DNA of 64,000 nt from DATBVX01 sp963724625 (GTDB taxonomy: Bacteria; Pseudomonadota; Gammaproteobacteria; Steroidobacterales; Steroidobacteraceae), in NCBI GenBank assembly GCA_963724625.1, contig CAVRVO010000029.1, positions 310,001-374,000 of the forward strand. The letters run 5' to 3'. This document shows positions 36,699-45,461 of this stretch, one piece after another (within the stretch, counting starts at the first letter, position 1; the number at the start of each line of letters is the position of its first letter). Below the pieces are notes generated by a model. That model had not been told where the DNA came from. It was given only the letters and a program-made list of their open reading frames with translations, and did no database searches. The position numbers and the translations under genes were made by a program.

Positions 36699-36716
36699 AT
36701 GCTAAGAATTTAGCAT
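36699..36716. promoter_or_regulatory. Operator palindrome of the BlaI-type repressor
   Basis: ATGCTAA-GAAT-TTAGCAT is a perfect 7+7 palindrome immediately upstream of the BlaI-type gene. It is AT-rich compared with its surroundings. It differs from the TACA-TGTA core of staphylococcal BlaI sites, but position and symmetry make it the likely operator. Confidence 0.6.
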
Positions 36717-36832
36717 CCCATGCCAGATCTCTGCCGTCAACCTCAGTCAGGCGATAAAAGCGCGTCCGCACGCACCCGCATGAGATCCTTCAAGCAACAG
36801 GCCGTGTAAGTCCTTGGAGGTCTGGACGCGGA

Positions 36833-38206
36833 TCAGTAGACGTATTCGAGCTGCACCCAGAGCTTGTGCGTGTCGGTCGCGAAGCCGTCGGCACGATAGT
36901 CGGCATATTTGATTGCCGCTGACCACGCTTTCCACTTTGCCTGCAGCAGGAGGTCGATTTCCGAACCGAAATCGACGGAGACACGCTCGGCTTCGAAGCG
37001 GTGGTAGACAGCCAACACCGTCAAAGAGTCGATATGGCCGAGCGGCTTGCGCGCATAGCCCAAGGTCACGTAGCGATCATCGACACCGTCGACCGGTGTC
37101 GTGAGGAATTTGTCCGCCCATCCTTGAAACTTGTGCAGAGTGGCGAGCGGCGTGCTGAAACCCTTCACGCCATTGCCCTCCAACACCTCGATGCCGAATC
37201 CGACACTCCAGTGCCATGCCGTCGCATTCAGGTCGGCGGCAAGATAGTCGTCGCGAAAGCTCAGCGGATTGTCTCCGCGGTCCTCTTGCCTGGCGAACGT
37301 GGCGGAGCCCGCCAGTTTGACGTCGGAGAACGTCCACTCGCCGGTATAGCGAAGACCGATCGTCGTTGAAGAGTCCGTCGGCGCCTGCTCGAGATCGAGC
37401 AGGTACGCGAACCCGGCAAAGCGTCCCGCCGGCGTCTGGTACGCAACGTTGACCAGATAGTTATCGCCCGTGTAACGCCCAACCGGCGACTCCTTGCCAA
37501 ACACGCGATTGACCTGATTCACGTAGCTCAGGTCGATCGCGAGATTGCTCACGGATTGATTCAGGACGCGCACGGCATCGAACGACTGCTCGTTCTGGCG
37601 CCAGTCGGCCGGACTGACAAAGCGCTGGTTGTCTTGCAGGATGAGTTGGCGCCCGAAGGTGAGTGTCGTCCCCGGCAACGAGGTGTTCACGAGCGCCAGC
37701 CGATTGATCTCGTAGGATTCGGGGTCGGCAACGATCGGAAACTGCGTCTTGCCGTTCACGGTGCTGTTGTAGTCGGTCACGAGCGGCCACAGCAATTCCG
37801 CTTCAGCCAGCAGCGACCAGTTCCAGGCCTTGCCGGTTTCGAAGCCGAGTCGCGCGCGCAGCGTGAGTGCGTCGGCGTCTTCGGGCAAGCCATCCTGTTC
37901 GACCTGCTCCGAGCGCAACCGCATATCGACGATTGGCTTTGTCGCGTGAAAGGCTGCGGCAATAGGTTCCACCGTGTCGGCGCAGACTGCCGACGTCCAT
38001 CCGATGATGCAGGCCGCGAGCGTTACTCCGAGCGGGCCTCTGTCCAGGTCGATGTAATCTGGCCCAAACGTACAGGGTTCTGAAACTCGAAATCCTTCAT
38101 TCGCGGGAGCGATGATCGGCGATCGGTCACGGAAAATCTCGGACGTCAGGCACCGCTGCCGAATCGCTGGCGGTTGCAAGGCCTGGTAACGGTGAGTGCG
38201 AAGCAA
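36833..38206 (-). CDS. Porin-like outer-membrane protein (alginate-export type), start uncertain
   Basis: The frame opens at 38206 but would then overlap hyfI by 80 bp. The mature part looks like an outer-membrane beta-barrel: it begins ADTVEPIAAAF after a hydrophobic LGVTLAACIIGWTSAVCA stretch. It continues with alternating amphipathic strands (LTLRARLGFETG, TLTFGRQLILQDNQRFV, WSVGFGIEVLEG) and ends LWVQLEYVY with a C-terminal aromatic. It resembles alginate-export/porin families. No ATG, GTG or TTG codon exists in frame between the hyfI end and the signal-like segment, so the true start is missing, non-canonical or lost to an indel. Substrate unknown. Confidence 0.65.
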   Translation of the reverse strand: MLRTHRYQALQPPAIRQRCLTSEIFRDRSPIIAPANEGFRVSEPCTFGPDYIDLDRGPLGVTLAACIIGWTSAVCADTVEPIAAAFHATKPIVDMRLRSEQVEQDGLPEDADALTLRARLGFETGKAWNWSLLAEAELLWPLVTDYNSTVNGKTQFPIVADPESYEINRLALVNTSLPGTTLTFGRQLILQDNQRFVSPADWRQNEQSFDAVRVLNQSVSNLAIDLSYVNQVNRVFGKESPVGRYTGDNYLVNVAYQTPAGRFAGFAYLLDLEQAPTDSSTTIGLRYTGEWTFSDVKLAGSATFARQEDRGDNPLSFRDDYLAADLNATAWHWSVGFGIEVLEGNGVKGFSTPLATLHKFQGWADKFLTTPVDGVDDRYVTLGYARKPLGHIDSLTVLAVYHRFEAERVSVDFGSEIDLLLQAKWKAWSAAIKYADYRADGFATDTHKLWVQLEYVY

Positions 38207-38699
38207 TCGCTGCCAGGATTCCTGCCAGGATTCGCGTCGGGTGTGGTGGACAGCCCGGCACCGCGACGTCGACGGGGATCACGTTGGAAATGCGCCCGCG
38301 ACTAGCGTAGCACTCGCCAAATATCCCCCCGGTGCAGCCGCAATCGCCGAGAGCAACCACGAGTTTCGGATCGGGCGTGGCGTCATACGTGCGACGCAGG
38401 GCGACTTCCATGTGCTTCGACACCGGACCCGTAACCAGCAGGAGGTCTGCGTGCCGGGGGCTGGCGACGAACCGGATGCCAAGTCCTTCGAGGTTGTAGA
38501 GCGGGTTGTTCAAGGCATGAATCTCGAGCTCGCAGCCATTGCAGGAACCGGCATCGACATGGCGAATGCAGAGCGCGCGGCCCAAGAGCGCACGAATGCG
38601 TTCCTGCAGGTCCTCGCGGATGCGCAGGCTTTCATCTGCCGCGGGCGGTGGCTCGGTCGCGATGCCGATCGATGCGATCTTGCGCAGGGTCTTCAGCAT
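38127..38699 (-). CDS. hyfI: Ehr complex small subunit, HyfI/NuoB-like
   Basis: 190 residues homologous to NuoB/HycG/HyfI. The four cysteine ligands of the proximal [4Fe-4S] cluster are kept: DAGSCNGCELE near residue 52, GDCGCTGG near residue 118 and VPGCPPHP near residue 149. In hydrogenases and complex I this subunit carries the terminal FeS cluster facing the catalytic or quinone site. It is last in a minus-strand operon of six hyf-like genes and follows the large subunit by 26 bp. The cluster is retained although the large-subunit NiFe site is gone. Confidence 0.92.
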   Translation of the reverse strand: MLKTLRKIASIGIATEPPPAADESLRIREDLQERIRALLGRALCIRHVDAGSCNGCELEIHALNNPLYNLEGLGIRFVASPRHADLLLVTGPVSKHMEVALRRTYDATPDPKLVVALGDCGCTGGIFGECYASRGRISNVIPVDVAVPGCPPHPTRILAGILAAIASHSPLPGLATASDSAAVPDVRDFP

Positions 38700-38725
38700 G
38701 AGTGTGGGCCGTGCGCCATGGCTAG

Positions 38726-40264
38726 TTACAGGTCATGGCCGCTGTAGGAAAGGTTGAAGGACTTGTTGATCAGGGGAAAGTCGGGAACGATGTTGTCGAT
38801 GATCGCGTGCTCGAGAACGGGCCAGTTCTGCCACGAAGGATCGTGCGGATGACAGCGATGGATCGCGCCTGCCGTGCCCGCCTCGAGCGCTACCAGTACC
38901 GGTCCGCGCCAGCCTTCGATCAATCCGATTCCGACTGCGCCGTTGGATGGCACCGCTATGGGCGCATGGCACGCGCCGACCGGCAGCGCTTCCAGGATCT
39001 TCAAGATGAGACGGCAGGACTCCTGTAACTCATCGAAGCGCGCGGCGACTCGCGCGGCGACGTCCCCCGCGGCACTGACGATCTTCGCCGTCACCAACGT
39101 TGCGTAGGGTTCGCACGGCAAGTCGGCACGCAGGTCGAATGCTCGCGCACTCGCGCGTCCGGCAAGCCCGATGAGTCCCAAGCGTGCGGCGAGTTCCGCG
39201 CTGACTGTGCCAGCGCCGACGAACCGATCGCGCACGCCCTCGTGCTCGTCGTAGATCGTGCGCAACGAGAGCGTCTCGAGCGCGAGCTCTCGCACGCACG
39301 TTTCGAGCCGACTGGAGCGGGACTGCGCGAGATCCACGCTCGTACCACCGGGCACGATCGCGTCCATCAAGTAGCGCGCGCCGAGCGCCTCTTCGGTGGC
39401 GCGTAACAGGTGCTCCTTGAGGCGCGAGAATTGTGCGAGGCCAAACGCAAAGCCGGCGTCGTTCCCGAGTGCGCCGAGGTCCCCGAGGTGATTCGCGACG
39501 CGCTCGAGCTCGAGACAGAGCGCCCGCAGCCACGCTGCGCGCGCCGGGATGTGCGCTCCCGCCGCGCCCTCGAGCGCCTGGCAATACGCCCAGGAAAATG
39601 CAACGGCAGAGTCTCCCGAGACGCGTGCAGCCAGGCGATGGCCTTCGAGGATGGGCAGCTCCGTGAAGCGCCGCTCGATGCCTTTGTGCACGTAGCCGAG
39701 CCGTTCCTCCAGCCTCAGGACCTTTTCGCCCACCACCGAGAAGCGGAAGTGCCCCGGCTCGATGATGCCCGCGTGCACCGGGCCAACCGCGATCTCATGC
39801 ACGCCCTCGCCTTCGACGCGCACGAACTCATAGGCATCGATCGCGGGCTCGGACAGATCCGCAGAAGGTTGCGGGTCCAGAAGGGGCCGAAAACTGCTGG
39901 GCCAGGCGGCATGACGCAGCCACGGACGCTCATCAGGATCGGTCGAGCGGACTCCCGCGAGGTCTGCGGCCGCTCGCTGCATACGTGCGGCGGCTGGAAA
40001 GAGGTCTGCGAGGCCCGGATACCGCGCGTCCGGACCGTCGAGACGCAGGCTGAGCACGAGACCACTCGGCTCGGCGAGAAATGCGGCGCGCACGATGGGT
40101 GAGTCGCGCTCATCGCCGCTCACCCACAGCGCCATGAGTCTGCCACCCGCGGCAGACAGATCCTCCGCGACGTGGCGCCACTCTTCGCGAGAAACGCCCA
40201 GCCTGCGCAGTCCCGGAGCGCCGGGTTGCGGATCGCTGCGCGAAAACCAGGCTCGCAATGGCAC
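38726..40264 (-). CDS. hyfG: Ehr complex large subunit, HyfG/NuoCD-like, NiFe ligands lost
   Basis: 512 residues from a GTG. Residues 1-115 are a NuoC-like region. From about 140 onward comes the hydrogenase-large-subunit/NuoD fold (HEIAVGPVHAGIIEPGHFRF, ERLGYVHKGIERRF, LELERVANHLGDLGALGNDAG). At the position of the first NiFe motif RVCGIC the sequence reads R214-V-S-G-D-S219. The C-terminal DPCxxC reads D475-P-S-W-Q-N480. All four metal cysteines are therefore replaced, so it cannot be a NiFe hydrogenase. This is the hallmark of energy-converting hydrogenase-related (Ehr) complexes, whose reaction is unknown. Confidence 0.93.
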   Translation of the reverse strand: MPLRAWFSRSDPQPGAPGLRRLGVSREEWRHVAEDLSAAGGRLMALWVSGDERDSPIVRAAFLAEPSGLVLSLRLDGPDARYPGLADLFPAAARMQRAAADLAGVRSTDPDERPWLRHAAWPSSFRPLLDPQPSADLSEPAIDAYEFVRVEGEGVHEIAVGPVHAGIIEPGHFRFSVVGEKVLRLEERLGYVHKGIERRFTELPILEGHRLAARVSGDSAVAFSWAYCQALEGAAGAHIPARAAWLRALCLELERVANHLGDLGALGNDAGFAFGLAQFSRLKEHLLRATEEALGARYLMDAIVPGGTSVDLAQSRSSRLETCVRELALETLSLRTIYDEHEGVRDRFVGAGTVSAELAARLGLIGLAGRASARAFDLRADLPCEPYATLVTAKIVSAAGDVAARVAARFDELQESCRLILKILEALPVGACHAPIAVPSNGAVGIGLIEGWRGPVLVALEAGTAGAIHRCHPHDPSWQNWPVLEHAIIDNIVPDFPLINKSFNLSYSGHDL

Positions 40265-41731
40265 TCAGTTGCCCCCGATCAAGCGCGCGGCCGCCCGGTA
40301 CCAGTCCGCCAGATACGGCGGAACGTAGATCCCGAGCATCAGCACCAGGCCCAGGTGTGCGAAGACCGGCAAGAGCGCCGGCGGATGCGGCAAGCGCTTC
40401 GCGGTCGTTTCGCCGAATACCATGGGCTGAACGCGCCCAAAGACGGCGGCAAACGCAACGCCGAGGGCGGCGAGCAGAATCGGTGTCGCCCACGGCTGTT
40501 CACGCATGGCCGTGGTGAGGATCAGAAACTCGCTCGCAAAAACGCCGAAAGGCGGCATGCCGAGAATGGCGAGTGAGCCCATCATCAGGCCCCAGCCTAC
40601 CGTGGGACTCAACGTGATGAGTCCGCGGATGTTCGCGATGAGCTGCGTCCCTGCCTTCTGTGCGGCGTGCCCGACCGCGAAGAAGATCGCCGATTTCGTC
40701 AGCGAGTGCACCGTCATGTGCAGGAGCGCGCCGAAATTCGCCACCGGGCCGCCCATGCCAAAGGCGAAAGTGATGATGCCCATGTGCTCGATGGAGGAAT
40801 ACGCGAACAGGCGTTTGACGTCGCGCTGCCGCCAAAGCAAAAACGCCGCGAGCACGACCGAGAGCAGGCCAAAACCCATGAGCATGTGCGAAGGGAGCGA
40901 TGACTGGAGCGATCCTTCGACGAGTACTTTGCAACGCACGACGGCGTAGATGGCGACGTTGAGCAGCAGCCCGGATAACACGGCCGAAATGGGCGTGGGA
41001 CCTTCGGCGTGCGCATCGGGCAGCCAGTTGTGTAAGGGCGCCAGCCCAACCTTCGTCCCGTAGCCGACGAGCAGGAAAACGAACGCGAGACTCAGGACGG
41101 CGGGTTCGAGCTGGCTCTTCACGCCATTCAGATGCGTCCACAACAGCGCGCTCACGCCCTCGGCGCCCAGGATCCTTTCGGCCGCGAAGTACAACAGGAT
41201 CGTGCCGAAGAGTGCCTGCGCAATCCCGACGCCGCAGAGAATGAAGTATTTCCAGCCCGCCTCGAGACTCGCCGGCGTCCGGTACAGTGTGACGAGCAGA
41301 ACCGTCGACAGAGTCGCCGCTTCCATCGCGACCCACAGCAGGCCCATGTTGTTGGTGGTCAGCGCAATCAGCATCGTGGCCATGAAGAGCTGGTACATGC
41401 TGTGGTAGAGGCGCAAGCGCGGCGCGCTCACGCGCCCGTGCTCCATCTCCACCCGCATGTACGGGCGCGAGAAGAGCGAGGTGGTCAAGCCCACGAAAGC
41501 CGTCAGCGTCACCAGGAACACGTTGAAAGGGTCGATGAAGAACTGCTCGTGTGCCACGAGAAGGTCGCCTTCGCCGATGACGCGTGTGGTGAGCGCACAG
41601 GCGGCGAGGAAGGTCGCGAAGCTCACGCCTGCATTCAGTTCAGGTGCCCAGCGACGCGCGCCGAACGCGCCGAGCAGCAGCGCGCCAGCGATCGGACTTC
41701 CCAGCAGAAGGAGAAATTCCACGCTAGCCAC
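40265..41731 (-). CDS. hyfF: Ehr membrane antiporter-like subunit, HyfF-like
   Basis: 488 residues, about 14 transmembrane helices, Mrp-antiporter/NuoN-M type. Channel residues are kept in part: the helix-5 glutamate in LLWVAMEAATLSTVLLV and the helix-7 lysine in GYGTKVGLAPLHNWLPDAHAE. The lysine expected in the next helix is replaced by asparagine (LLLNVAIYAV), as is usual for HyfF. The gene overlaps hyfE by 8 bp and abuts hyfG with no gap. Probable role: ion translocation in the membrane arm. Confidence 0.9.
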   Translation of the reverse strand: MASVEFLLLLGSPIAGALLLGAFGARRWAPELNAGVSFATFLAACALTTRVIGEGDLLVAHEQFFIDPFNVFLVTLTAFVGLTTSLFSRPYMRVEMEHGRVSAPRLRLYHSMYQLFMATMLIALTTNNMGLLWVAMEAATLSTVLLVTLYRTPASLEAGWKYFILCGVGIAQALFGTILLYFAAERILGAEGVSALLWTHLNGVKSQLEPAVLSLAFVFLLVGYGTKVGLAPLHNWLPDAHAEGPTPISAVLSGLLLNVAIYAVVRCKVLVEGSLQSSLPSHMLMGFGLLSVVLAAFLLWRQRDVKRLFAYSSIEHMGIITFAFGMGGPVANFGALLHMTVHSLTKSAIFFAVGHAAQKAGTQLIANIRGLITLSPTVGWGLMMGSLAILGMPPFGVFASEFLILTTAMREQPWATPILLAALGVAFAAVFGRVQPMVFGETTAKRLPHPPALLPVFAHLGLVLMLGIYVPPYLADWYRAAARLIGGN

Positions 41732-42431
41732 CGCCGTCTTCGCTCGAACTGCGTGCGCCGAACGGCTTGCCTTCCTTGAGTGACTCCAGGTGATGCAGGT
41801 CCAGGCTGTCGAACTGCTCGCGGATCTGGAAGAAGAAGATGCCGAGGACCAGCACGGCGACGAGTACGTCGAGCGCCACTCCGAGTTCGACGATCATCGG
41901 CATGCCGTACGTTGCGCTCATCGCCCCGAAAAACAGCCCGTTCTCCATGGAGAGAAAACCGACGACCTGCGACATGGCCTTGCGGCGCGTGATCATGGTG
42001 ATGAAGGAAAGCAGGACTACTGCAACCGCGATGCCGATCGAGCTGCGCGTCGCGGTGCTGGCCAGCGCCGAGATGGGCTGTGCCAGACCGAAGGCGAATA
42101 CGACCACCAGGACGCCGATGAGCATCGTTCCCGGAATGTTGAGCAGCGATTCCGTGTCCCAGTAGACCTGCAGGCGCCGGATCAACCGATGCAGAAGCCA
42201 CGGCAGGAAGCAGGCCTTGAGCGCGAGCGTGAGAACGGCGGACAGATACAAGTGCGCCTGCCCTGTTCTCCATGCGAGCAGCAACGTCGCCACGGTCAGC
42301 AGGGCGCCCTGGAACGCGAGCAGGTTCACGAGGTTCACGATGCGTCGTTGCGCGAGCATCGCGAAGGACAGCAGGAGGAGAAGCGCTGCACAGAGGTTCA
42401 GCAGTTGCAGGCTAAATGGAGTACCGGTCAC
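41724..42431 (-). CDS. hyfE: Ehr membrane subunit, HyfE-like
   Basis: 235 residues from the GTG at 42431, four bases after the hyfC stop, with CGGAG nine bases upstream; the frame also opens further up within hyfC. Six or seven hydrophobic helices are seen, including LLNLCAALLLLLSFAMLA and VVGFLSMENGLFFGAMS, which matches the HyfE/NuoK-like conserved region with its membrane glutamate. Its C-terminal hydrophilic tail (LHHLESLKEGKPFG) is typical of HyfE. It is the small membrane subunit that links antiporter-like subunits. Confidence 0.88.
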   Translation of the reverse strand: MTGTPFSLQLLNLCAALLLLLSFAMLAQRRIVNLVNLLAFQGALLTVATLLLAWRTGQAHLYLSAVLTLALKACFLPWLLHRLIRRLQVYWDTESLLNIPGTMLIGVLVVVFAFGLAQPISALASTATRSSIGIAVAVVLLSFITMITRRKAMSQVVGFLSMENGLFFGAMSATYGMPMIVELGVALDVLVAVLVLGIFFFQIREQFDSLDLHHLESLKEGKPFGARSSSEDGGG

Positions 42432-42435
42432 GGCT

Positions 42436-43386
42436 TCAGGCTCCGAGCAGCAGGTGCACGAGCAGGCCCAGCACGGCGAACAGGAATGCGACCGCCAGAA
42501 ATTCCGGTGCACGGAAGATGCGCAGCTTGGCCGACAGTGTCTCGATGACAGCGAGCGCGGCGCCAGCCACGGCGAGCTTGGCCGCGAGCAGAGGAATTGA
42601 GGCGAGTAGCGCGCCCGGACCGCTCATACCGGTGGAAACACCCCATGGAACGAATAGTGCAAAGCCGATGCACGCGTAATTAAAGAGCTTGAGCGCAGCC
42701 GCCCATTCGATGAGTGCCAGGTGACGCGCCGAGTACTCGAGCACCATCGCTTCATGAATCATCGTGAGCTCGAGGTGCGTCGCCGGATTGTCGATGGGGA
42801 TGCGCGCATTCTCAGCGAGCAATACCATCGTGAAGGCGATTGCTGTAAAGGCGAGGCTGGGATAGAGACCGAGATTTTGCGTGCCGAGATTCTCGGTGAT
42901 GGCTGGCAGGGCCGTAGTTGCCGAGATCAACGAGGCGACGAAGATCACCATGAGCAACGCGGGCTCGGCGAGAAATCCCACCATCATCTCCCGGCGCGCC
43001 CCGAGCGTGCCGAACGCTGTTCCGATGTCCATCGCGGCGAGTGACAGGAACACACGTGCCGTGGCAAGGAGTCCCACGAGGGCGATCGCATCCGCGGCGG
43101 CGGTGAACGGCAGCCCGGTACTCATCGAGGGGATGATCATCGCCGCGACCGCCATCGAGCCGAACACGATGTAGGGCGCCACGCGAAACAGCGGAGAAGC
43201 GTTTGCGGCGATCACCGCGTCCTTGTGAAAGAGCTTGCGAATGCCGCGGTAGGGCAGCCACAAACTGGGGGCACGACGGTTCTGCAGCCAGGCCCGGCAC
43301 TGGTTGACCCAGCCGACGAACAGCGGTGCGGCGGCGAGTGCTGCGATCAGCTCCAGCGCCTGAGCGAAAATTTCGATCGGCTTCAT
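42436..43386 (-). CDS. hyfC: Ehr membrane subunit, HyfC/NuoH-like
   Basis: 316 residues, eight hydrophobic helices, homologous to HycD/HyfC and NuoH, the membrane anchor that contacts the hydrophilic arm. Diagnostic stretches are WLPYRGIRKLFHKDAV and ENARIPIDNPATHLELTMIHEAMVLEYSARH. The ATG at 43386 overlaps the hyfB stop as ATGA; the longer frame upstream is not needed. In complex I this subunit forms the quinone cavity and first half-channel. Charged residues in the IPIDNPATHLELTMIHE loop are kept. Confidence 0.92.
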   Translation of the reverse strand: MKPIEIFAQALELIAALAAAPLFVGWVNQCRAWLQNRRAPSLWLPYRGIRKLFHKDAVIAANASPLFRVAPYIVFGSMAVAAMIIPSMSTGLPFTAAADAIALVGLLATARVFLSLAAMDIGTAFGTLGARREMMVGFLAEPALLMVIFVASLISATTALPAITENLGTQNLGLYPSLAFTAIAFTMVLLAENARIPIDNPATHLELTMIHEAMVLEYSARHLALIEWAAALKLFNYACIGFALFVPWGVSTGMSGPGALLASIPLLAAKLAVAGAALAVIETLSAKLRIFRAPEFLAVAFLFAVLGLLVHLLLGA

Positions 43387-45272
43387 AGCACGAGCGCCAG
43401 CAGCGCGATCAGCGTCACGAAGCTGTACAGGAGGTAGGTGGCGATACGCCCCTGCTGCAACCACGCGAACGAGTCCGCCACGCGTTGGATGAGCGGGCCC
43501 AGTGGCAGGTACAGGCTGGTCCAGATTCGATCGCCGACGGTGACGCGATAGCGTGGAGTGCGATCGAAAGGCGACGGCAGCTCGCGATTGACCGCAAAGA
43601 AGTCCCCGAAGATATGTCGGATCGGCTGACCAAAGCCTTCCGCAGTATCCTGCATGCGCGCGGTCACACTGCCAAAACCGCAGTCCCAGGGCGGCGCGCG
43701 ACGGACTCGCCGATGATAGAAGAGGCGCACCGCGAATGCCGTGAGAAGCACCGCCCCGGCGATGGCGATGAAAAAGAGCAGCGCGGAATAAGAAACCTGT
43801 CGCTCAGGCAGAGGCACGAGGAGCCACCAGGGCGCCTGGACGTCGGGGAGCGTCGCGCCCTGGAGCTCTTCGACCACTATGCGTAACGCGCCGACGACAT
43901 GCGTGGGGAACAAACCCAACGCGAAGCAACCGAGGGCCAACCAGACGAGGCCGAGGCGCTCGAGCACGTTTGCGTCGTGTGCGTGCGCGAGCGCCGCTTC
44001 GCGCGGCTGGCCGAGAAAGATCACGCCAAAGAACTTGACCATCACATAGGCTGCAAGCGCAGCGGCCAGCGCGACGATCGCGGCACCGAGTGGCAGCAGC
44101 ATGTTGACGAATGAGACGGGCACTTCGTGTGCGAAGAGAAAGGACTGCAACAGGAGCCACTCGGAGACGAAGCCGTTGAGGGGCGGGAGACCGGCCATCG
44201 CCAGCGCACCGACCAGCGTGAGCCAGGCGACCCAGGGCATGCGGTGGATCAGGCCACCCAGCCGCCCGAGATTGCGCTCGCCGGTCGAATGCAGAACCGC
44301 CCCGGTGCCGAGGAACAGCAGGCTCTTCATGAACGCGTGATTGAGGCTGTGATAGAGCGCCGCGATCAAGGCGAGTGCAGCCAGAGAGGGCATGTTGAGG
44401 CCGCCGAAAACGATGGCGAGTCCGATGCCGGTAAAGATGATGCCGATGTTCTCGATCGACGAACACGCGAGCAAGCGCTTCATGTCGGTCTGAACTGCGG
44501 CGAACACGACACCGTACAGTGCGCTGAAGAGACCGATGGACACCGGCACCAGACCCCACCACCATGCGGCGTCCGGCAGCAGATCGAAAGTGACACGCAG
44601 CACGCCATAGACCGCGGTCTTCAGCATTACTCCGCTCATGAGCGCCGAGACTGGTGAGGGAGCAGCCGGATGCGCTTCAGGAAGCCAGACGTGCAACGGT
44701 ACGAGCCCCGCCTTCGCTCCGAAGCCGAACAGTGCGAGCAAGAACGCGGTAGCCGCCCATTGAGGAGTGAGCTGCGCAGCGCGCATGGCATCGAATGTGA
44801 ATTGCCAGCTTCCCCCTTGCATGACGCCGAAGCTCAGCAGGATGGCAATTGCCCCGACATGCGCGATCAAGAGATAGAGAAACCCGGCGCGTCGGATCTC
44901 GGCGAGACCGTGTTGGGTGGTCACCAGGAAGTACGAGGAGAGCGCCATCGTTTCCCACGCCACCATGAACGCGTAAGCGTCATCGGCCAGCAGCACGAAA
45001 CCCATGCTGGCGAGGAACAGGTGGTACTGAAGACAGAGCAGGCCGGGCGCGGTGCCCTGGCCGCGGCGAAAGTATCCGGCCGCGAAGATCGAGATGCCGG
45101 CGGAGGCGGCGCCGAGCAGAAAGAGAAAGACGCTCGTCAATGCGTCGCGACGCACGTGAAACGGTAGATCCGGCAGTCCGATCGGGAGCGTCGCGCTGTC
45201 CACCGGCATCGTGAGCGAAGCTCCCGCCACCAATGCCAGCGCCACGCCACAAAGTGCTCCCAGCGGGAACAA
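43383..45272 (-). CDS. hyfB: Ehr membrane antiporter-like subunit, HyfB-like
   Basis: 629 residues from the first in-frame start (TTG 45272), NuoL/Mrp-antiporter type with about 15 helices. Channel residues are intact: the helix-5 glutamate in FMVAWETMALSSYF, the helix-7 lysine in FGFGAKAGLVPLHVWLPEAHP and the helix-8 lysine in SGVMLKTAVYG. The reading frame upstream of 45272 still encodes a good first helix (ACLALIALWGLIGVAGLLRPK). An ATG at 45388 would be in frame if one C is missing in the CCCC run at 45382-45385. The true protein is therefore probably about 668 residues, with a one-base deletion here. First gene of the six-gene operon. Confidence 0.9.
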   Translation of the reverse strand: MFPLGALCGVALALVAGASLTMPVDSATLPIGLPDLPFHVRRDALTSVFLFLLGAASAGISIFAAGYFRRGQGTAPGLLCLQYHLFLASMGFVLLADDAYAFMVAWETMALSSYFLVTTQHGLAEIRRAGFLYLLIAHVGAIAILLSFGVMQGGSWQFTFDAMRAAQLTPQWAATAFLLALFGFGAKAGLVPLHVWLPEAHPAAPSPVSALMSGVMLKTAVYGVLRVTFDLLPDAAWWWGLVPVSIGLFSALYGVVFAAVQTDMKRLLACSSIENIGIIFTGIGLAIVFGGLNMPSLAALALIAALYHSLNHAFMKSLLFLGTGAVLHSTGERNLGRLGGLIHRMPWVAWLTLVGALAMAGLPPLNGFVSEWLLLQSFLFAHEVPVSFVNMLLPLGAAIVALAAALAAYVMVKFFGVIFLGQPREAALAHAHDANVLERLGLVWLALGCFALGLFPTHVVGALRIVVEELQGATLPDVQAPWWLLVPLPERQVSYSALLFFIAIAGAVLLTAFAVRLFYHRRVRRAPPWDCGFGSVTARMQDTAEGFGQPIRHIFGDFFAVNRELPSPFDRTPRYRVTVGDRIWTSLYLPLGPLIQRVADSFAWLQQGRIATYLLYSFVTLIALLALVL

Positions 45273-45461
45273 GGTCCGCCCGACGAAGGCGATGCTCTTT
45301 GGACGCAGGAGGCCCGCGACCCCAATGAGGCCCCACAGAGCGATGAGCGCCAGGCAGGCTGAAAGTGATGAGTTGATCAGTGGGGCATCACATCGGGTGC
45401 TATGCTGATACGAGTTTGATTATAATGGCAGCGAGCGCACTTTGCCGCCAACCTGGATCAC

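Noticed and set aside
40265..45272. DAB-type inorganic-carbon pump (DabAB)
   Set aside because: The NuoL-like subunits could suggest DabB, but no DabA-type zinc protein is present and the full hyf gene set is.
38127..45388. Functional NiFe hydrogenase-4 or formate hydrogenlyase
   Set aside because: All four metal-binding cysteines of the large subunit are replaced, and ferredoxin-like and maturation genes are absent.
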